A stretch of DNA of 64,000 bases. Origin: Roseiarcus sp963798015 (GTDB taxonomy: Bacteria > Pseudomonadota > Alphaproteobacteria > Rhizobiales > Beijerinckiaceae). Positions 25,877-35,043 of the stretch are shown here, piece by piece. Positions within the stretch are counted from its first letter, which is position 1, and the number at the start of each line of letters is the position of its first letter. Location of the stretch: positions 248,001 to 312,000 of the forward strand of contig CAWCSA010000002.1 of NCBI GenBank assembly GCA_963798015.1, given 5' to 3'. The notes under the pieces were generated by a model. The model searched no databases and had not been told where the DNA came from. It saw only the letters and a list, made by a program, of their open reading frames with translations. A program made the translations under genes and the position numbers.

Positions 25877-26976
25877 CGGAGACGGAGGAGACCGAAGGAC
25901 CTTCGGCCGACGACTATGCTTTGGTCGCCAAAGCGGCGGTCGAAGTTGAAGCGCCGGACTTGCCTTATCGTCCGCCGATGCCGCGCGATCGTAGCGTCCC
26001 GATCGCGCTGGTCGGGGCAGGCGGCATCAGCGGCGCGCATCTCGACGCCTATGCGCGCTATGGGCTGAACGTGGCCGCCATCTGCTCGCGCGATCTCGAT
26101 CGCGCCCGTGCGCGCGGCGCCGCCCATTTCCCGAACGCGCGCATTACGGACGATTTCGACGCCCTGTTGCTCGACCCGAACGTGCGCGTTCTGGACCTCA
26201 CCGCCCACCCGGACGTCCGCCTCGACCTCATGCGGCGCGCGCTGAACGCCGACAAGCATGTGCTGTCGCAGAAGCCATTCGTTGAGAACCTCGATGACGG
26301 CCGTGAACTCGTAGAGATCGCCACGCGGCGCGGCCTCAAGCTCGCCGTCAACCAGAACGGCCGCTGGGCGCCGCATCTCGCCTACATCCGGGAGGCGGTC
26401 CGCGCCGGGCTCATTGGCGAAGTTACCGGCGTCCATGTCGAGATCCGCTGGAACCACGGCTGGATCGCGGGGACGTCGTTTGAAGCGATGGACGATCTCA
26501 TCCTCTGGGATTTTGGCATCCATTGGTTCGATTTTCTCGCCAGCGTCATCGGCTATCGTGCGCGTTCCGTCTATGCGACGACCGCCCGAGCCGCCGAACA
26601 GACCGCGCGGCCGCTGCTTTTGGCTCAGGCGCTTGTCGCCTTTGATGGCGGTCAGGGTTCGCTTGTTTTCGACGGGGCGACGAGACACGGCGCGCGGGAT
26701 TCGACTTCGGTCGTCGGCTCGAATGGCGTCGCTTGTAGCCTGGGCCCCGACCTCTGTCATCAGGCGGTTGAGCTTTACACCGAAGCGGGAGTGGCCCGGC
26801 CGCTACTCACAGGTTCCTGGTTCAACGATGGCTTCGCCGGCGCCATGGGCGAGCTCTTGTGTGCGATCGAAAACAGCCGCGAGCCCTTGAATTCGGCGCG
26901 CGGCAATCTTTTGTCGCTCAAGCTCTGCCAAGCCGCGCTGCGCTCGGTCCAGACGGGCTCCTCGGTCCCGGTCTGA
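25873..26976 (+). CDS. Gfo/Idh/MocA family oxidoreductase
   Basis: A 367-residue oxidoreductase with an unusual ~38-residue acidic N-terminal lead before the Rossmann motif (ALVGAGGISGAHL, ~41-53). LSQKPFVENLDDG is the EKP-equivalent with Gln before Lys-Pro, and LILWDFGIHWFDFLA supplies the catalytic-type His. The ATG at 25873 overlaps the preceding stop; the longer open frame is a shadow. It is last gene of the right-going operon. Together with its neighbour and the divergent copy it makes three Gfo/Idh/MocA enzymes in one locus, typical of multi-step inositol or keto-sugar degradation. Confidence 0.84.
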   Translation: MTETEETEGPSADDYALVAKAAVEVEAPDLPYRPPMPRDRSVPIALVGAGGISGAHLDAYARYGLNVAAICSRDLDRARARGAAHFPNARITDDFDALLLDPNVRVLDLTAHPDVRLDLMRRALNADKHVLSQKPFVENLDDGRELVEIATRRGLKLAVNQNGRWAPHLAYIREAVRAGLIGEVTGVHVEIRWNHGWIAGTSFEAMDDLILWDFGIHWFDFLASVIGYRARSVYATTARAAEQTARPLLLAQALVAFDGGQGSLVFDGATRHGARDSTSVVGSNGVACSLGPDLCHQAVELYTEAGVARPLLTGSWFNDGFAGAMGELLCAIENSREPLNSARGNLLSLKLCQAALRSVQTGSSVPV

Positions 26977-27037
26977 GCGAATCGTCAGCAGGCCGCCGCC
27001 GTTCGTCTGTGATAAACTCGAGAGCGGAGAAAACGCG

Positions 27038-28606
27038 ATGGCGAAGGGACGCGCGCACACCTCGGACGAGCCTCTGCGGCCGCTTGAGCTCGACCCCGAG
27101 CGCGCCACGCAGGCCGACCGACGCCCGTACGCAATCGTCGACATCGGCTCGAACTCGATCCGGCTCCTGGTCTACGACCAACTCGGCCGTGCGCCGATGC
27201 CTCGCTTCAATGAAAAATCGCTCGCCCGACTCGCAGAAGGACTTTCAGAAACCGGCGCCATTTCACCCGACCATTTTCGTCGAGCGGTCGAGGCTGTGCG
27301 GCGATTTCGCGCCATTGCCGAGGCCATGGGAGTCAGCCGAATCGACGCCGTGGCGACTGAGGCTATGCGTCGTGCTTCGAACGGACCGAAGCTGGCCGAG
27401 GCGATTGAGGCGGAGGCCGGCCTGAAAGTGCGTATCCTCAGCGGGGCTGAGGAAGCGCGGTTCGCGACCTTCGGCGTTATTTCAGGATTCTTCCGCCCCG
27501 TGGGGACGGTCGGCGACATGGGGGGCGGCAGCCTCGAGGTCGCAGAAGCAATCGACGACCGCGTCGGGGATGGCTGGGTCAGCATGCCGCTTGGCGCCTT
27601 GCCGGTCGAAGCCATGCTGTCCGAGGGCGTTTCGGCGGCGAAGCGGCAAGTCGACGAAATTCTATTGCGAAGCCTTCCGCGTGAATTAGCCAGCCCGACG
27701 TTCTATCCGGTTGGCGGCGGCTGGCGGGCGCTTGCGAAAGCGCACATGGACACGGTCGGCGCGCCAGTCAAGGTCGTGCACGGCTATACGCTCAGCGCCG
27801 CGGAGGCGCGCGAATTCGCGCGTGCGGTTTCGCGGCTGTCCGTAGCAAAACTCGCGGCGACGCCGGGCGTGGCGGAGCGCAGAGCGCGGACTTTGCCGGC
27901 TGCGGCGCTGACGTTGGATCGCGTGCTCAAATATCTGAAGCCGGAACGAGTCGTCTTTTCCGCCCTAGGCCTGCGTGAGGGCTTCCTTTATTCGCAACTC
28001 AGCCGCGAGGAACAATATCTTGATCCGCTGATCGAGGGCGCGCAGCTGATCGGGCTGCCGCTCGCGCGTGTGCCCGAATTCGGACCGGAGCTGGTGGCGT
28101 GGACTGAAGGCCTTTTTCCGGACGAAACCACGGCTGAGAAGAGGCTGCGCGTCGCTGTCTGCGCGCTGTCCGATATCGCCTGGAGAGATGCAGCCGATCT
28201 CCGGGCGGAAGAAAGTTTTCGCCGCCTGCTCGAGTTTCCCTTCATTGGCGTCACCCATCCCGAGCGCGTGTTCCTGGCCGCCGCCATTCACGCTCGTTAC
28301 GTTGGCCGGCCAGACGCGTCGTGGCTAAGCCCCGCCATCAATCTGCTAACCCCGGCGGAACGGCGCAGGGCGCAGATTCTCGGCCGCGCCATTCTGCTCG
28401 CCTATCGCTTTTCCGGCGGCGTACCGACCGTTCTCAGAAGCGCGCGCTTGCGTATCGACCCGAACTGCGTCCGGCTCGAGGTGACGAAAGCCGCACGCGC
28501 TCCCGACAGTGAAGTGGTGAGCGATCAACTCAAGCTGCTTGCGAGCGCCATCGGCGTCAAGCGCAGCGAGGTCGTCGAGATCGACGCGCCATCGCCGCTC
28601 AGCTAA
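27038..28606 (+). CDS. Ppx/GppA family phosphatase (exopolyphosphatase/pppGpp hydrolase)
   Basis: A 522-residue member of the ASKHA superfamily. IVDIGSNSIRLLVYD (~36-50) and GDMGGGSLEVAEA (~161-173) are the two phosphate-binding loops, and LSGAEEARFATFGV is the conserved Glu-containing segment. A C-terminal helical region (~320-510) resembles the HD-like part of exopolyphosphatases. It would hydrolyse long-chain polyphosphate or pppGpp in the cytoplasm. GGAG lies upstream of the ATG. It is followed 32 bases later by rlmJ, probably in the same transcript. Confidence 0.87.
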   Translation: MAKGRAHTSDEPLRPLELDPERATQADRRPYAIVDIGSNSIRLLVYDQLGRAPMPRFNEKSLARLAEGLSETGAISPDHFRRAVEAVRRFRAIAEAMGVSRIDAVATEAMRRASNGPKLAEAIEAEAGLKVRILSGAEEARFATFGVISGFFRPVGTVGDMGGGSLEVAEAIDDRVGDGWVSMPLGALPVEAMLSEGVSAAKRQVDEILLRSLPRELASPTFYPVGGGWRALAKAHMDTVGAPVKVVHGYTLSAAEAREFARAVSRLSVAKLAATPGVAERRARTLPAAALTLDRVLKYLKPERVVFSALGLREGFLYSQLSREEQYLDPLIEGAQLIGLPLARVPEFGPELVAWTEGLFPDETTAEKRLRVAVCALSDIAWRDAADLRAEESFRRLLEFPFIGVTHPERVFLAAAIHARYVGRPDASWLSPAINLLTPAERRRAQILGRAILLAYRFSGGVPTVLRSARLRIDPNCVRLEVTKAARAPDSEVVSDQLKLLASAIGVKRSEVVEIDAPSPLS

Positions 28607-28638
28607 GTCCGGGCCCTTGGAATGGGAGGAGAATTCCG

Positions 28639-29502
28639 ATCAACTACCGCCACGCCTTTCATGCTGGTAATTTTGCCGACGTGCTCAAGCACGTCGTTCT
28701 GGCCCGCGTCCTCGTGTATCTGACCCGCAAGGAAAACCCGTTCCGTTTCATCGACACACACGCGGGGGCGGGGCGCTTCGATCTGGCGAGTAAGGAAGCG
28801 AAGCGCTCGCCTGAGTGGCGCGAGGGAATCGCCCGGATTCTTAAGGGTTGCCCACCTGCACCGATCGCCGAGCTCCTGCGGCCCTATCTTGAAGCCGTCG
28901 GCCCGCATGATCCCGAAGGCAGGCCGCTCAGCTATCCGGGTTCGCCAGCGATCGCGCAAACCCTCATGCGCGCGCAGGATCGCATCGCGCTCTGCGAAGC
29001 GAATCCGGACGAACGCGAGGCGTTGATCGCCGCACTTGGGCACGATGGACGACTCAGCGTTGTCGGCACCGACGGCTACGTTGCGCTCAACGCCTACTTG
29101 CCGCCGAAGGAGCGCCGGGGCGTCGTCTTGATCGATCCGCCCTTCGAGGCGCCCGACGAAGCTGCGGCCGTCGAGCGGGCGCTCGAACGCGGTTTAAGCA
29201 AATGGCCGGCCGGGACCTTCATCGCCTGGCGCCCGATCCGCGAAGCTCGTGTCGACGCCCGTTTCCTCAATTCAGTCGCCGCGCTGGCCAAGCCAAACAT
29301 TCTGCGGCTCGAACTCGACGTCGGCTACGCGCCAGCGGGCGCACACGCCCAGCAGCCGCTCGCGCGCGCCGGGCTTCTCGTGGTCAATCCGCCTCATACT
29401 CTGATTGACGAAGCACGGACGCTGTTGCCGTGGCTCGCGCAAACACTGGCTCGGGGCGGCGTCGGACAGCAACTTTGCGCCTGGTTGACGGAGCCGAAAT
29501 AA
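28639..29502 (+). CDS. rlmJ: 23S rRNA (adenine(2030)-N(6))-methyltransferase RlmJ, with apparent ATC start
   Basis: A ~287-residue methyltransferase. The N-terminus NYRHAFHAGNFADVLKH is the hallmark of RlmJ, followed by FIDTHAGAGRFDL (SAM loop) and VVLIDPPFEAPDE (DPPY-type catalytic motif, ~160). It methylates A2030 of 23S rRNA. The conserved N-terminus can only be included if translation begins at ATC 28639 (or ATT 28633): a strong GGGAGGA (28624-28630) lies eight bases before ATC. The first standard start in frame, GTG 28681, would remove the conserved region. Homologues start Met-Asn-Tyr-Arg, so ATC stands exactly where ATG is expected. It could be a rare start codon or a base error. Confidence 0.85.
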   Translation: MNYRHAFHAGNFADVLKHVVLARVLVYLTRKENPFRFIDTHAGAGRFDLASKEAKRSPEWREGIARILKGCPPAPIAELLRPYLEAVGPHDPEGRPLSYPGSPAIAQTLMRAQDRIALCEANPDEREALIAALGHDGRLSVVGTDGYVALNAYLPPKERRGVVLIDPPFEAPDEAAAVERALERGLSKWPAGTFIAWRPIREARVDARFLNSVAALAKPNILRLELDVGYAPAGAHAQQPLARAGLLVVNPPHTLIDEARTLLPWLAQTLARGGVGQQLCAWLTEPK

Positions 29503-29606
29503 GCGCGCCGCAACGCGCTTGCCCGCGTCGTCGCCGTCGGTTTATGTGTGAACGATGAATGCGGAAACGCGAGCAGCCGTTTGCTCGCAGCCGCCGGGGG
29601 ACCTGC

Positions 29607-30572
29607 ATGGCGCTGCCGAACGTTCTGAAAGACAAGCTCAGGCTGCCGGTCGTCGGCGCGCCGCTGTTCATTATCTCGCACCCGGCTCTGGTGATCGCCC
29701 AATGCAAGGCTGGGATCGTCGGCTCTTTTCCCGCGCTTAACGCACGGCCCATTTCTCAGCTTGACGAATGGCTGCACGAAATCACCGAAGCGCTCGCCGC
29801 TCATGACCGCGCGCATCCGGAACGCTCCGCCGCGCCGTTCGCGGTCAACCAGATCGTCCACAAGTCCAACGCTCGGCTCGAGGAGGACATGGCGATGACG
29901 GTCAAGTGGAAGGCGCCGCTCGTCATCACTTCGCTCGGCGCGCGCGAGGACGTCAACGAAGCGGTGCACGGCTACGGCGGCGTGACGCTGCATGACATCA
30001 TCAACAATCGCTTCGCCCATAAGGCGATCGAAAAGGGCGCCGACGGCCTGATTGCGGTCGCCGCAGGCGCCGGCGGTCATGCCGGGTCGACCTCGCCGTT
30101 CGCGTTGATCCAGGACATTCGCGCATGGTTCGACGGGCCCCTCTTGCTGTCGGGCGCGATCGCAACGGGCCGGGCCGTTCTCGCCGCGCAAGTGATGGGC
30201 GCGGACCTCGCCTATATCGGCACGGCTTTTGTCGCCACGCCCGAGGCGCGCGCGATCGAAGACTACAAGCAGGCGATCGTAGACGGCGACGCCTCCGACA
30301 TCATCGGGTCGACCTACTTCACCGGCGTCTTCGGCAATTACCTGAAGCCATCGATCGTCAGATCCGGTCTCGACCCGGACAGCCTGCCTGAGCGCGACGC
30401 GAAGGCGATGAGCTTCGCCTCCGCCAGCAGTTCGACAGAGGCCAAGGCGTGGCGGGACATCTGGGGCAGCGGGCAGGGCATTGGCGCGGTCAAGAAGGTC
30501 GCGCCGGTGGCCGAACTCGTCGCGCGGCTCGAGCGTGAATATTCTGAGGCGAAGCGCGCGATTTGCGCCTGA
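29607..30572 (+). CDS. Nitronate monooxygenase family protein (FMN-dependent)
   Basis: A 321-residue TIM-barrel flavoprotein of the NMO/2-nitropropane dioxygenase family. LPVVGAPLFIISHP at the N-terminus, GADGLIAVAAGAGGHAG (~145-161, FMN phosphate loop with the conserved His) and LLSGAIATGRAVLAAQVMGADLAYIGTAF (~183-210) are characteristic. It oxidises alkyl nitronates and protects against nitro compounds such as propionate-3-nitronate. ATG 29607 follows GGGGGA; upstream in-frame residues look non-native. It stands alone between rlmJ and dnaB. Confidence 0.87.
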   Translation: MALPNVLKDKLRLPVVGAPLFIISHPALVIAQCKAGIVGSFPALNARPISQLDEWLHEITEALAAHDRAHPERSAAPFAVNQIVHKSNARLEEDMAMTVKWKAPLVITSLGAREDVNEAVHGYGGVTLHDIINNRFAHKAIEKGADGLIAVAAGAGGHAGSTSPFALIQDIRAWFDGPLLLSGAIATGRAVLAAQVMGADLAYIGTAFVATPEARAIEDYKQAIVDGDASDIIGSTYFTGVFGNYLKPSIVRSGLDPDSLPERDAKAMSFASASSSTEAKAWRDIWGSGQGIGAVKKVAPVAELVARLEREYSEAKRAICA

Positions 30573-30802
30573 AGTGTGTGTAGAGACCGGCGCGAGGACG
30601 CCGTCAAGACGACATCGCGATTCTCCCCGCTCTTCTTTTTTTCATCGCTCCTCGCTGTTTTCGCTCTGGCGTCCTGACTCGTTCCGGAGCAAAGGTGACT
30701 CCTTACCGCAGCAGCCCGCAGATGGGCTGCGCGCCGTATCGCTGATTAGCGTTCCCTGCGTTCGCCTCAAAACTGACAACGCCAAAAGGACGCGCCGCAT
30801 TC

Positions 30803-32294
30803 ATGGCGACCATTGAGCAATTTGCCCAACGCCAAGCCCAACCTCAGGAGCGCGCCACTCGCGCGCCGCCGCACAATCTCGAGGCCGAGCAGGCGTTGCT
30901 CGGCGCGATCCTCATCAACAATGACGCGTTCGACCGTGTTTCCGACTTCCTCAGGAGCGAGCATTTCGTCGAGGAGATTCATCGCCGCATCTTCGAGATC
31001 GCCGGCTCCCTGATCCGGGCCGGCAAACTGGCGACGCCGGTCACGCTCAAAACGTTCCTCGGCGAGCATGACATCGGCGGCGTGACGGTGCCGCAATATC
31101 TCGCCCGCCTCGCCAGCGAAGCGACGACGATCATCAACGCTTACGACTATGGGCGCAACGTCTACGACCTCTCGATGCGACGCGAGCTCATTTCGATCGG
31201 TGAGGACGTCGTCAACGTCGCCTATGACGCCCCGGTCGAACTCGAGTCCGCGCGAACAGATCGAGGAAGCGGAGCGACGCCTCTATCAGATCGCCGAGGC
31301 CGGTCGTTATGACGGCGGCTTTCAGCGATTTTCGGATGCGCTCAAAGCCGCAGTCGACATGGCGGCCCGCGCCTATGAGCGTGACGGTTCGCTGAGCGGG
31401 ATCGCCACGGGTTTGACGGATCTCGACCGCTATATGGGTGGGTTGCAGGCGTCCGATCTCGTCATCCTCGCCGGCCGTCCGGGCATGGGGAAAACGGCGC
31501 TCGCCACCAACATCGCCTTCAACATCGCCAAGGCCTACGAAGGCCGCACGCGGCCGGACGGAACCCTCGAGACCGCGAATGGCGGCATCGTCGGCTTTTT
31601 TTCGCTCGAAATGTCCTCCGAGCAGCTCGCGACCCGCATCATCGCCGAGCAATCCGCCGTCGCCTCCTACAAAATCCGGCGTGGCGACATCACCGAAGCC
31701 GATTTTCACCATGTCGCCGATGCGGTCCGGGAGATGCAGCAGATCCCCTTCTATATCGACCAGACCGGCGGCGTCTCGATCGCCCAGCTCACGGCGCGGG
31801 CGAGACGGCTCAAACGCCAGCGCGGGCTTGACCTCCTGGTCGTCGACTATCTCCAGCTTCTCGCCGGCTCAAAAAACCGGTCTGAAAACCGGGTGCAGGA
31901 ACTGACCGAAATCACGACTGGCCTCAAGGCGCTGGCCAAAGAACTCAATATCCCGATCCTGGCCTGCTCCCAGCTTTCCCGCCAGGTCGAGCAGCGTGAC
32001 GACAAGCGGCCTCAGCTCTCGGACCTCCGCGAATCAGGCTCGATTGAGCAGGACGCTGACGTTGTCCTGTTCGTCTATCGCGAGGAATATTACCTCAAAA
32101 ACAAAGAGCCTCGCCCCGGCACGGAGGAGCATATCGCCTGGATGACGCAGATGGAGAGCGCGCACGGGCGGGCGGAAGTGATCATCGGCAAGCAGCGTCA
32201 TGGGCCGACCGGCACGGTCGAGCTTCAGTTCGACGCCGAAGTGACCCGGTTCAGCTCCATGGCGCGGGAAGACAAGGTTCCGGAAATCCGCTAG
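30803..32294 (+). CDS. dnaB: Replicative DNA helicase DnaB, frame broken by +1 at 31244-31249 (probable sequence error)
   Basis: The two frames together give a ~496-residue DnaB. The N-terminal domain is PPHNLEAEQALLGAIL, and the helicase domain has GRPGMGKTALA (Walker A), FFSLEMSSEQLATR, LLVVDYLQLL (Walker B) and LSDLRESGSIEQDADVV. The frame changes at GAGTCC 31244-31249. Deleting T gives LEPREQIEEAE and deleting one C gives LESREQIEEAE; either restores the normal linker. DnaB is essential for replication, so this break is almost certainly a sequence error. I label it CDS for that reason. Confidence 0.9.
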
Positions 32295-32400
32295 GATCAG
32301 CGTCCAGAAGCCACAACAAAGTTGCAATTGTCGCCCTTATGGGCGCCGATTATGAATATGGCGGTCGGCCTCGAGCCCGGGCCGCAGTCTGGAGAATCGG

Positions 32401-33168
32401 ATGAAGCTGGTTACTGCATTTGGCCTCGCGGCCGCCTTCGTCGGGGTCGCCTGCATGTCCGCGCCGGTCAGCGCCGATGAATTTTCGGCGGCGCAGAAGC
32501 AGGAACTCGGCGCGTTCATCAAGACTTATCTCGTCAACAATCCGGAAGTGCTGCGCGAGGCGATCGAAGCGCTCGACAAGCATGACAAGGAAACGGCGGA
32601 CGCGGACCGCCAGAAAGTCGTCGCCAACCAGTCCGACGCTCTGTTCAGCTCGAAATATCAGGCGACCCTCGGCAATCCGAAGGGCACCGCGACACTGGTC
32701 GAATTCTTCGACTACAATTGCCACTATTGCAAAGGCGCGCTGCCGGACGTCACCAAGCTCATGAAGGACGATCCGAACCTCAAGCTGGTTCTCAAGGATT
32801 ATCCGGTTTTGGGGCCGGGCTCGGCCGAGGCGGCGAAGGTGGCCAGCGCCGCTCGCAATCAATTGCCGGGCGACAAGTTCTGGGCTTTCCACTCGAAGCT
32901 GCTTGCGACGCATGGGCCCGTCGGCCGGACTGAGGCGTTGGCGGTCGCCCGCGAGCTTGGCCTCGATATGGACAAGCTCGCCAAGGACATGGAGAGCCCC
33001 GAGGTGAAGTCGGGTCTGAGCGAAGTCATGCAGCTCGCCGACGCTCTCCAGATCAACGGCACGCCTACTTTCGTCGTCGGCCAGGACGTCGTCGTCGGCG
33101 CGGTCGGTTACGATCAGCTCAAGGACAAGGTCAATTCCGTGCACAAGTGCGGCCACGCCACCTGCTGA
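32401..33168 (+). CDS. DsbA-family thiol:disulfide oxidoreductase with ScsC-like N-terminal domain
   Basis: A 255-residue periplasmic protein. A signal peptide (~1-25, cleavage after VSA) is followed by a helical segment (LGAFIKTYLVNNPEVLREAI) like the N-terminal domain of ScsC/BdbD-type proteins. The thioredoxin fold then carries the CHYC active site (FFDYNCHYCKGALPD) and the cis-Pro loop INGTPTFVVG. It would form or isomerise disulfides in secreted proteins. A C-terminal CGHATC adds two extra Cys, which is less usual. No partner DsbB-like gene is seen. Confidence 0.88.
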   Translation: MKLVTAFGLAAAFVGVACMSAPVSADEFSAAQKQELGAFIKTYLVNNPEVLREAIEALDKHDKETADADRQKVVANQSDALFSSKYQATLGNPKGTATLVEFFDYNCHYCKGALPDVTKLMKDDPNLKLVLKDYPVLGPGSAEAAKVASAARNQLPGDKFWAFHSKLLATHGPVGRTEALAVARELGLDMDKLAKDMESPEVKSGLSEVMQLADALQINGTPTFVVGQDVVVGAVGYDQLKDKVNSVHKCGHATC

Positions 33169-33244
33169 GGGCCGGGCGCGCGCTGCGACGCTATTTTGTG
33201 AAAACGCCCGCCGGGCGCCACTCCATTGACCGGCGGGGGCCGCG

Positions 33245-34069
33245 TTGACTGCACTGCAAGCGATTATCATGGCCGTGCTGCAGGGCGTGACCGAGCTTTT
33301 CCCGGTCAGCAGCCTCGGCCACGCGGTCATCCTGCCGCGGCTCCTGAACTGGGGAATCGACCTCAAGGCCCCGGACTGGCTCGCCTATCTGGTGCTCATG
33401 CATCTTGGCACCTCGATCGCCCTCTTCGCCTTCTTCTGGCGCGACTGGCTGAGCTTTCTGCGCTCTCTCATTAATGCGCCGGACAGCCGCGCGAAGACGG
33501 ACAGACGGACATTTTTCTTCGTCGTTCTGGCGACTATCCCGGCGGTCATCGTCGGCTCCGTGTTTCGCAAGCTCTTGGGCGATGCGTTCGCCGCGCCCGC
33601 AATCGCTGCGGCGTTCCTGATCGTCAATGGCTTCATCCTCTATTTCGGCGACCGGGTCGGCGAGGAATCGGTCGGTTCGCTCGATCAGCTCAACTGGAAG
33701 GGGGCGCTGGCGGTCGGCTTCGCCCAATGTTTTGCCCTGATCCCCGGAATCTCGCGCTCGGGCGCGACGATCGTCGCCGGCGTCGTGGCTGGACTCAAGC
33801 ACAGTGAAGCTGCGCGCTTCTCGTTCCTCATGGGGGCGCCGATCATCCTCGCCGCCAATGTCTACGAGGCGCCGAAATTGATGAAGGAGGGGGCGACGCT
33901 GGGGGGGATGGCGATTTTGTCCGGGGTCGTCGCCGGCATTTTCGCCTATCTGAGCCTGACGCTTCTCATGCGTTATTTCAACAAGCACGAATTCGAGGCG
34001 ATGAGCCCATTCGCCTATTATTGCTGGGCGGCCGGCGTCATTAGCCTCGGGATTATCGCCTTCGTTTGA
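33245..34069 (+). CDS. uppP: Undecaprenyl-diphosphate phosphatase UppP (BacA)
   Basis: A 274-residue polytopic membrane enzyme. The two signature regions are QGVTELFPVSSLGHAVI (~14-30, with the Glu/Ser/His set of motif 1) and ALIPGISRSGATI (~163-175, with the catalytic Arg). It dephosphorylates undecaprenyl pyrophosphate at the outer face of the inner membrane to recycle the lipid carrier for peptidoglycan and polysaccharides. The TTG at 33245 is preferred because it gives the usual N-terminus (LQAII-A-LQG); ATG 33270 would cut into the first helix. Confidence 0.9.
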   Translation: MTALQAIIMAVLQGVTELFPVSSLGHAVILPRLLNWGIDLKAPDWLAYLVLMHLGTSIALFAFFWRDWLSFLRSLINAPDSRAKTDRRTFFFVVLATIPAVIVGSVFRKLLGDAFAAPAIAAAFLIVNGFILYFGDRVGEESVGSLDQLNWKGALAVGFAQCFALIPGISRSGATIVAGVVAGLKHSEAARFSFLMGAPIILAANVYEAPKLMKEGATLGGMAILSGVVAGIFAYLSLTLLMRYFNKHEFEAMSPFAYYCWAAGVISLGIIAFV

Positions 34070-34148
34070 CAGTGGGGCTCTTGGCCCGGAACCTTGACGC
34101 CCCATATCTCATTGCTGATGCGCGGAATGGACCGCGCGTGAGGGCGTC

Positions 34149-35000
34149 ATGGCGACCATCGAGTATATGCCGGCGCGGCTGACGCCGAAGGACACCGAGG
34201 ACTTAAGGGGGGCAGTTGCCTGCCTTGAGGGCGCCAGCTTCGCGCAGCGGCTGACCGACGCTGTTGGGCGTCCGGTCGGAATGCTGAGCCGCGCGATGCC
34301 GCAATCGGCCCGGCGGGTGATCGCGCACGTCAGCGAGACCGCTCTCAGGGGCGCGCTCAAGTTCGCTTTGCGCACGCTCGATCTGAACGCATCGGCAAAG
34401 CCCGCTAACCGCGCCCATAAGCTCGCCGCCGCTGCGTCTGGGGCGGTTGGAGGGGCGCTGGGGCTCGCAGCGCTGCCGTTCGAACTGCCGATCTCGACCA
34501 CGATCCTGCTGCGCTCGATCGCCGAGATCGCGCGCGAGGAAGGCGAGGATCTGAGCGCGCCCGAGGCCGCCTTCGCCTGCGTCGAAGTGTTCGCGCTCGG
34601 CGGACAAGGGGGCGGAGAGAGCGCCTTCGAGAGCGGGTATTTTACGGTTCGGGCCGCGCTCGCCAAGTCCGTCAGCGACAGCGCGCGCTTCGTCGCGACC
34701 GAAGGCGTCGCCGCCCAGTCCGCGCCGGTCGTCGCGCGGCTGATTTCGCAGATCGCGGCGCGCTTCGGCATCGTGGTGAGCGAGAAGGTCGCCGCCCAGG
34801 CGGCGCCGATCCTCGGCGCGATCGGCGGCGCGGCGGTCAACGCCGCCTTCGCCGACCATTTCCAGACCTTGGCCCGCGGGCATTTCATCGTCCGGCGCCT
34901 GGAGCGTCAGCATGGCGCGAGCGTCGTTGCATTCGAATACCAGCGCTTGCACGGCGAACGGGTCCGCGAACACGCGGAAGGCCGCAGGGCTGCGTCGTAG
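34149..35000 (+). CDS. EcsC family protein
   Basis: A 283-residue protein with the EcsC-type layout: a helical N-terminus, a long Ala/Gly-rich hydrophobic segment (AAASGAVGGALGLAALPFELPISTTILLRSIAEIAREEGED, two short hydrophobic stretches around 95-120), ACVEVFALGG, and a second glycine-rich hydrophobic segment (PILGAIGGAAVNAAFADHFQ) near the C-terminus, as in Bacillus EcsC homologues. The family is widespread, often membrane-associated, and of unclear function. It is a separate transcription unit from uppP, or weakly linked to it (79-base gap), and precedes the ClpP-like gene by 43 bases. Confidence 0.8.
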   Translation: MATIEYMPARLTPKDTEDLRGAVACLEGASFAQRLTDAVGRPVGMLSRAMPQSARRVIAHVSETALRGALKFALRTLDLNASAKPANRAHKLAAAASGAVGGALGLAALPFELPISTTILLRSIAEIAREEGEDLSAPEAAFACVEVFALGGQGGGESAFESGYFTVRAALAKSVSDSARFVATEGVAAQSAPVVARLISQIAARFGIVVSEKVAAQAAPILGAIGGAAVNAAFADHFQTLARGHFIVRRLERQHGASVVAFEYQRLHGERVREHAEGRRAAS

Positions 35001-35043
35001 AGTGAGAGCGCTCGCCGGCGCGCGCTGAGATTGGATCGCGCCA

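Noticed and set aside
31244..31249. Programmed ribosomal frameshift in dnaB
   Set aside because: No slippery heptamer or following pseudoknot seen, and the same motif context explains three other breaks in unrelated genes.
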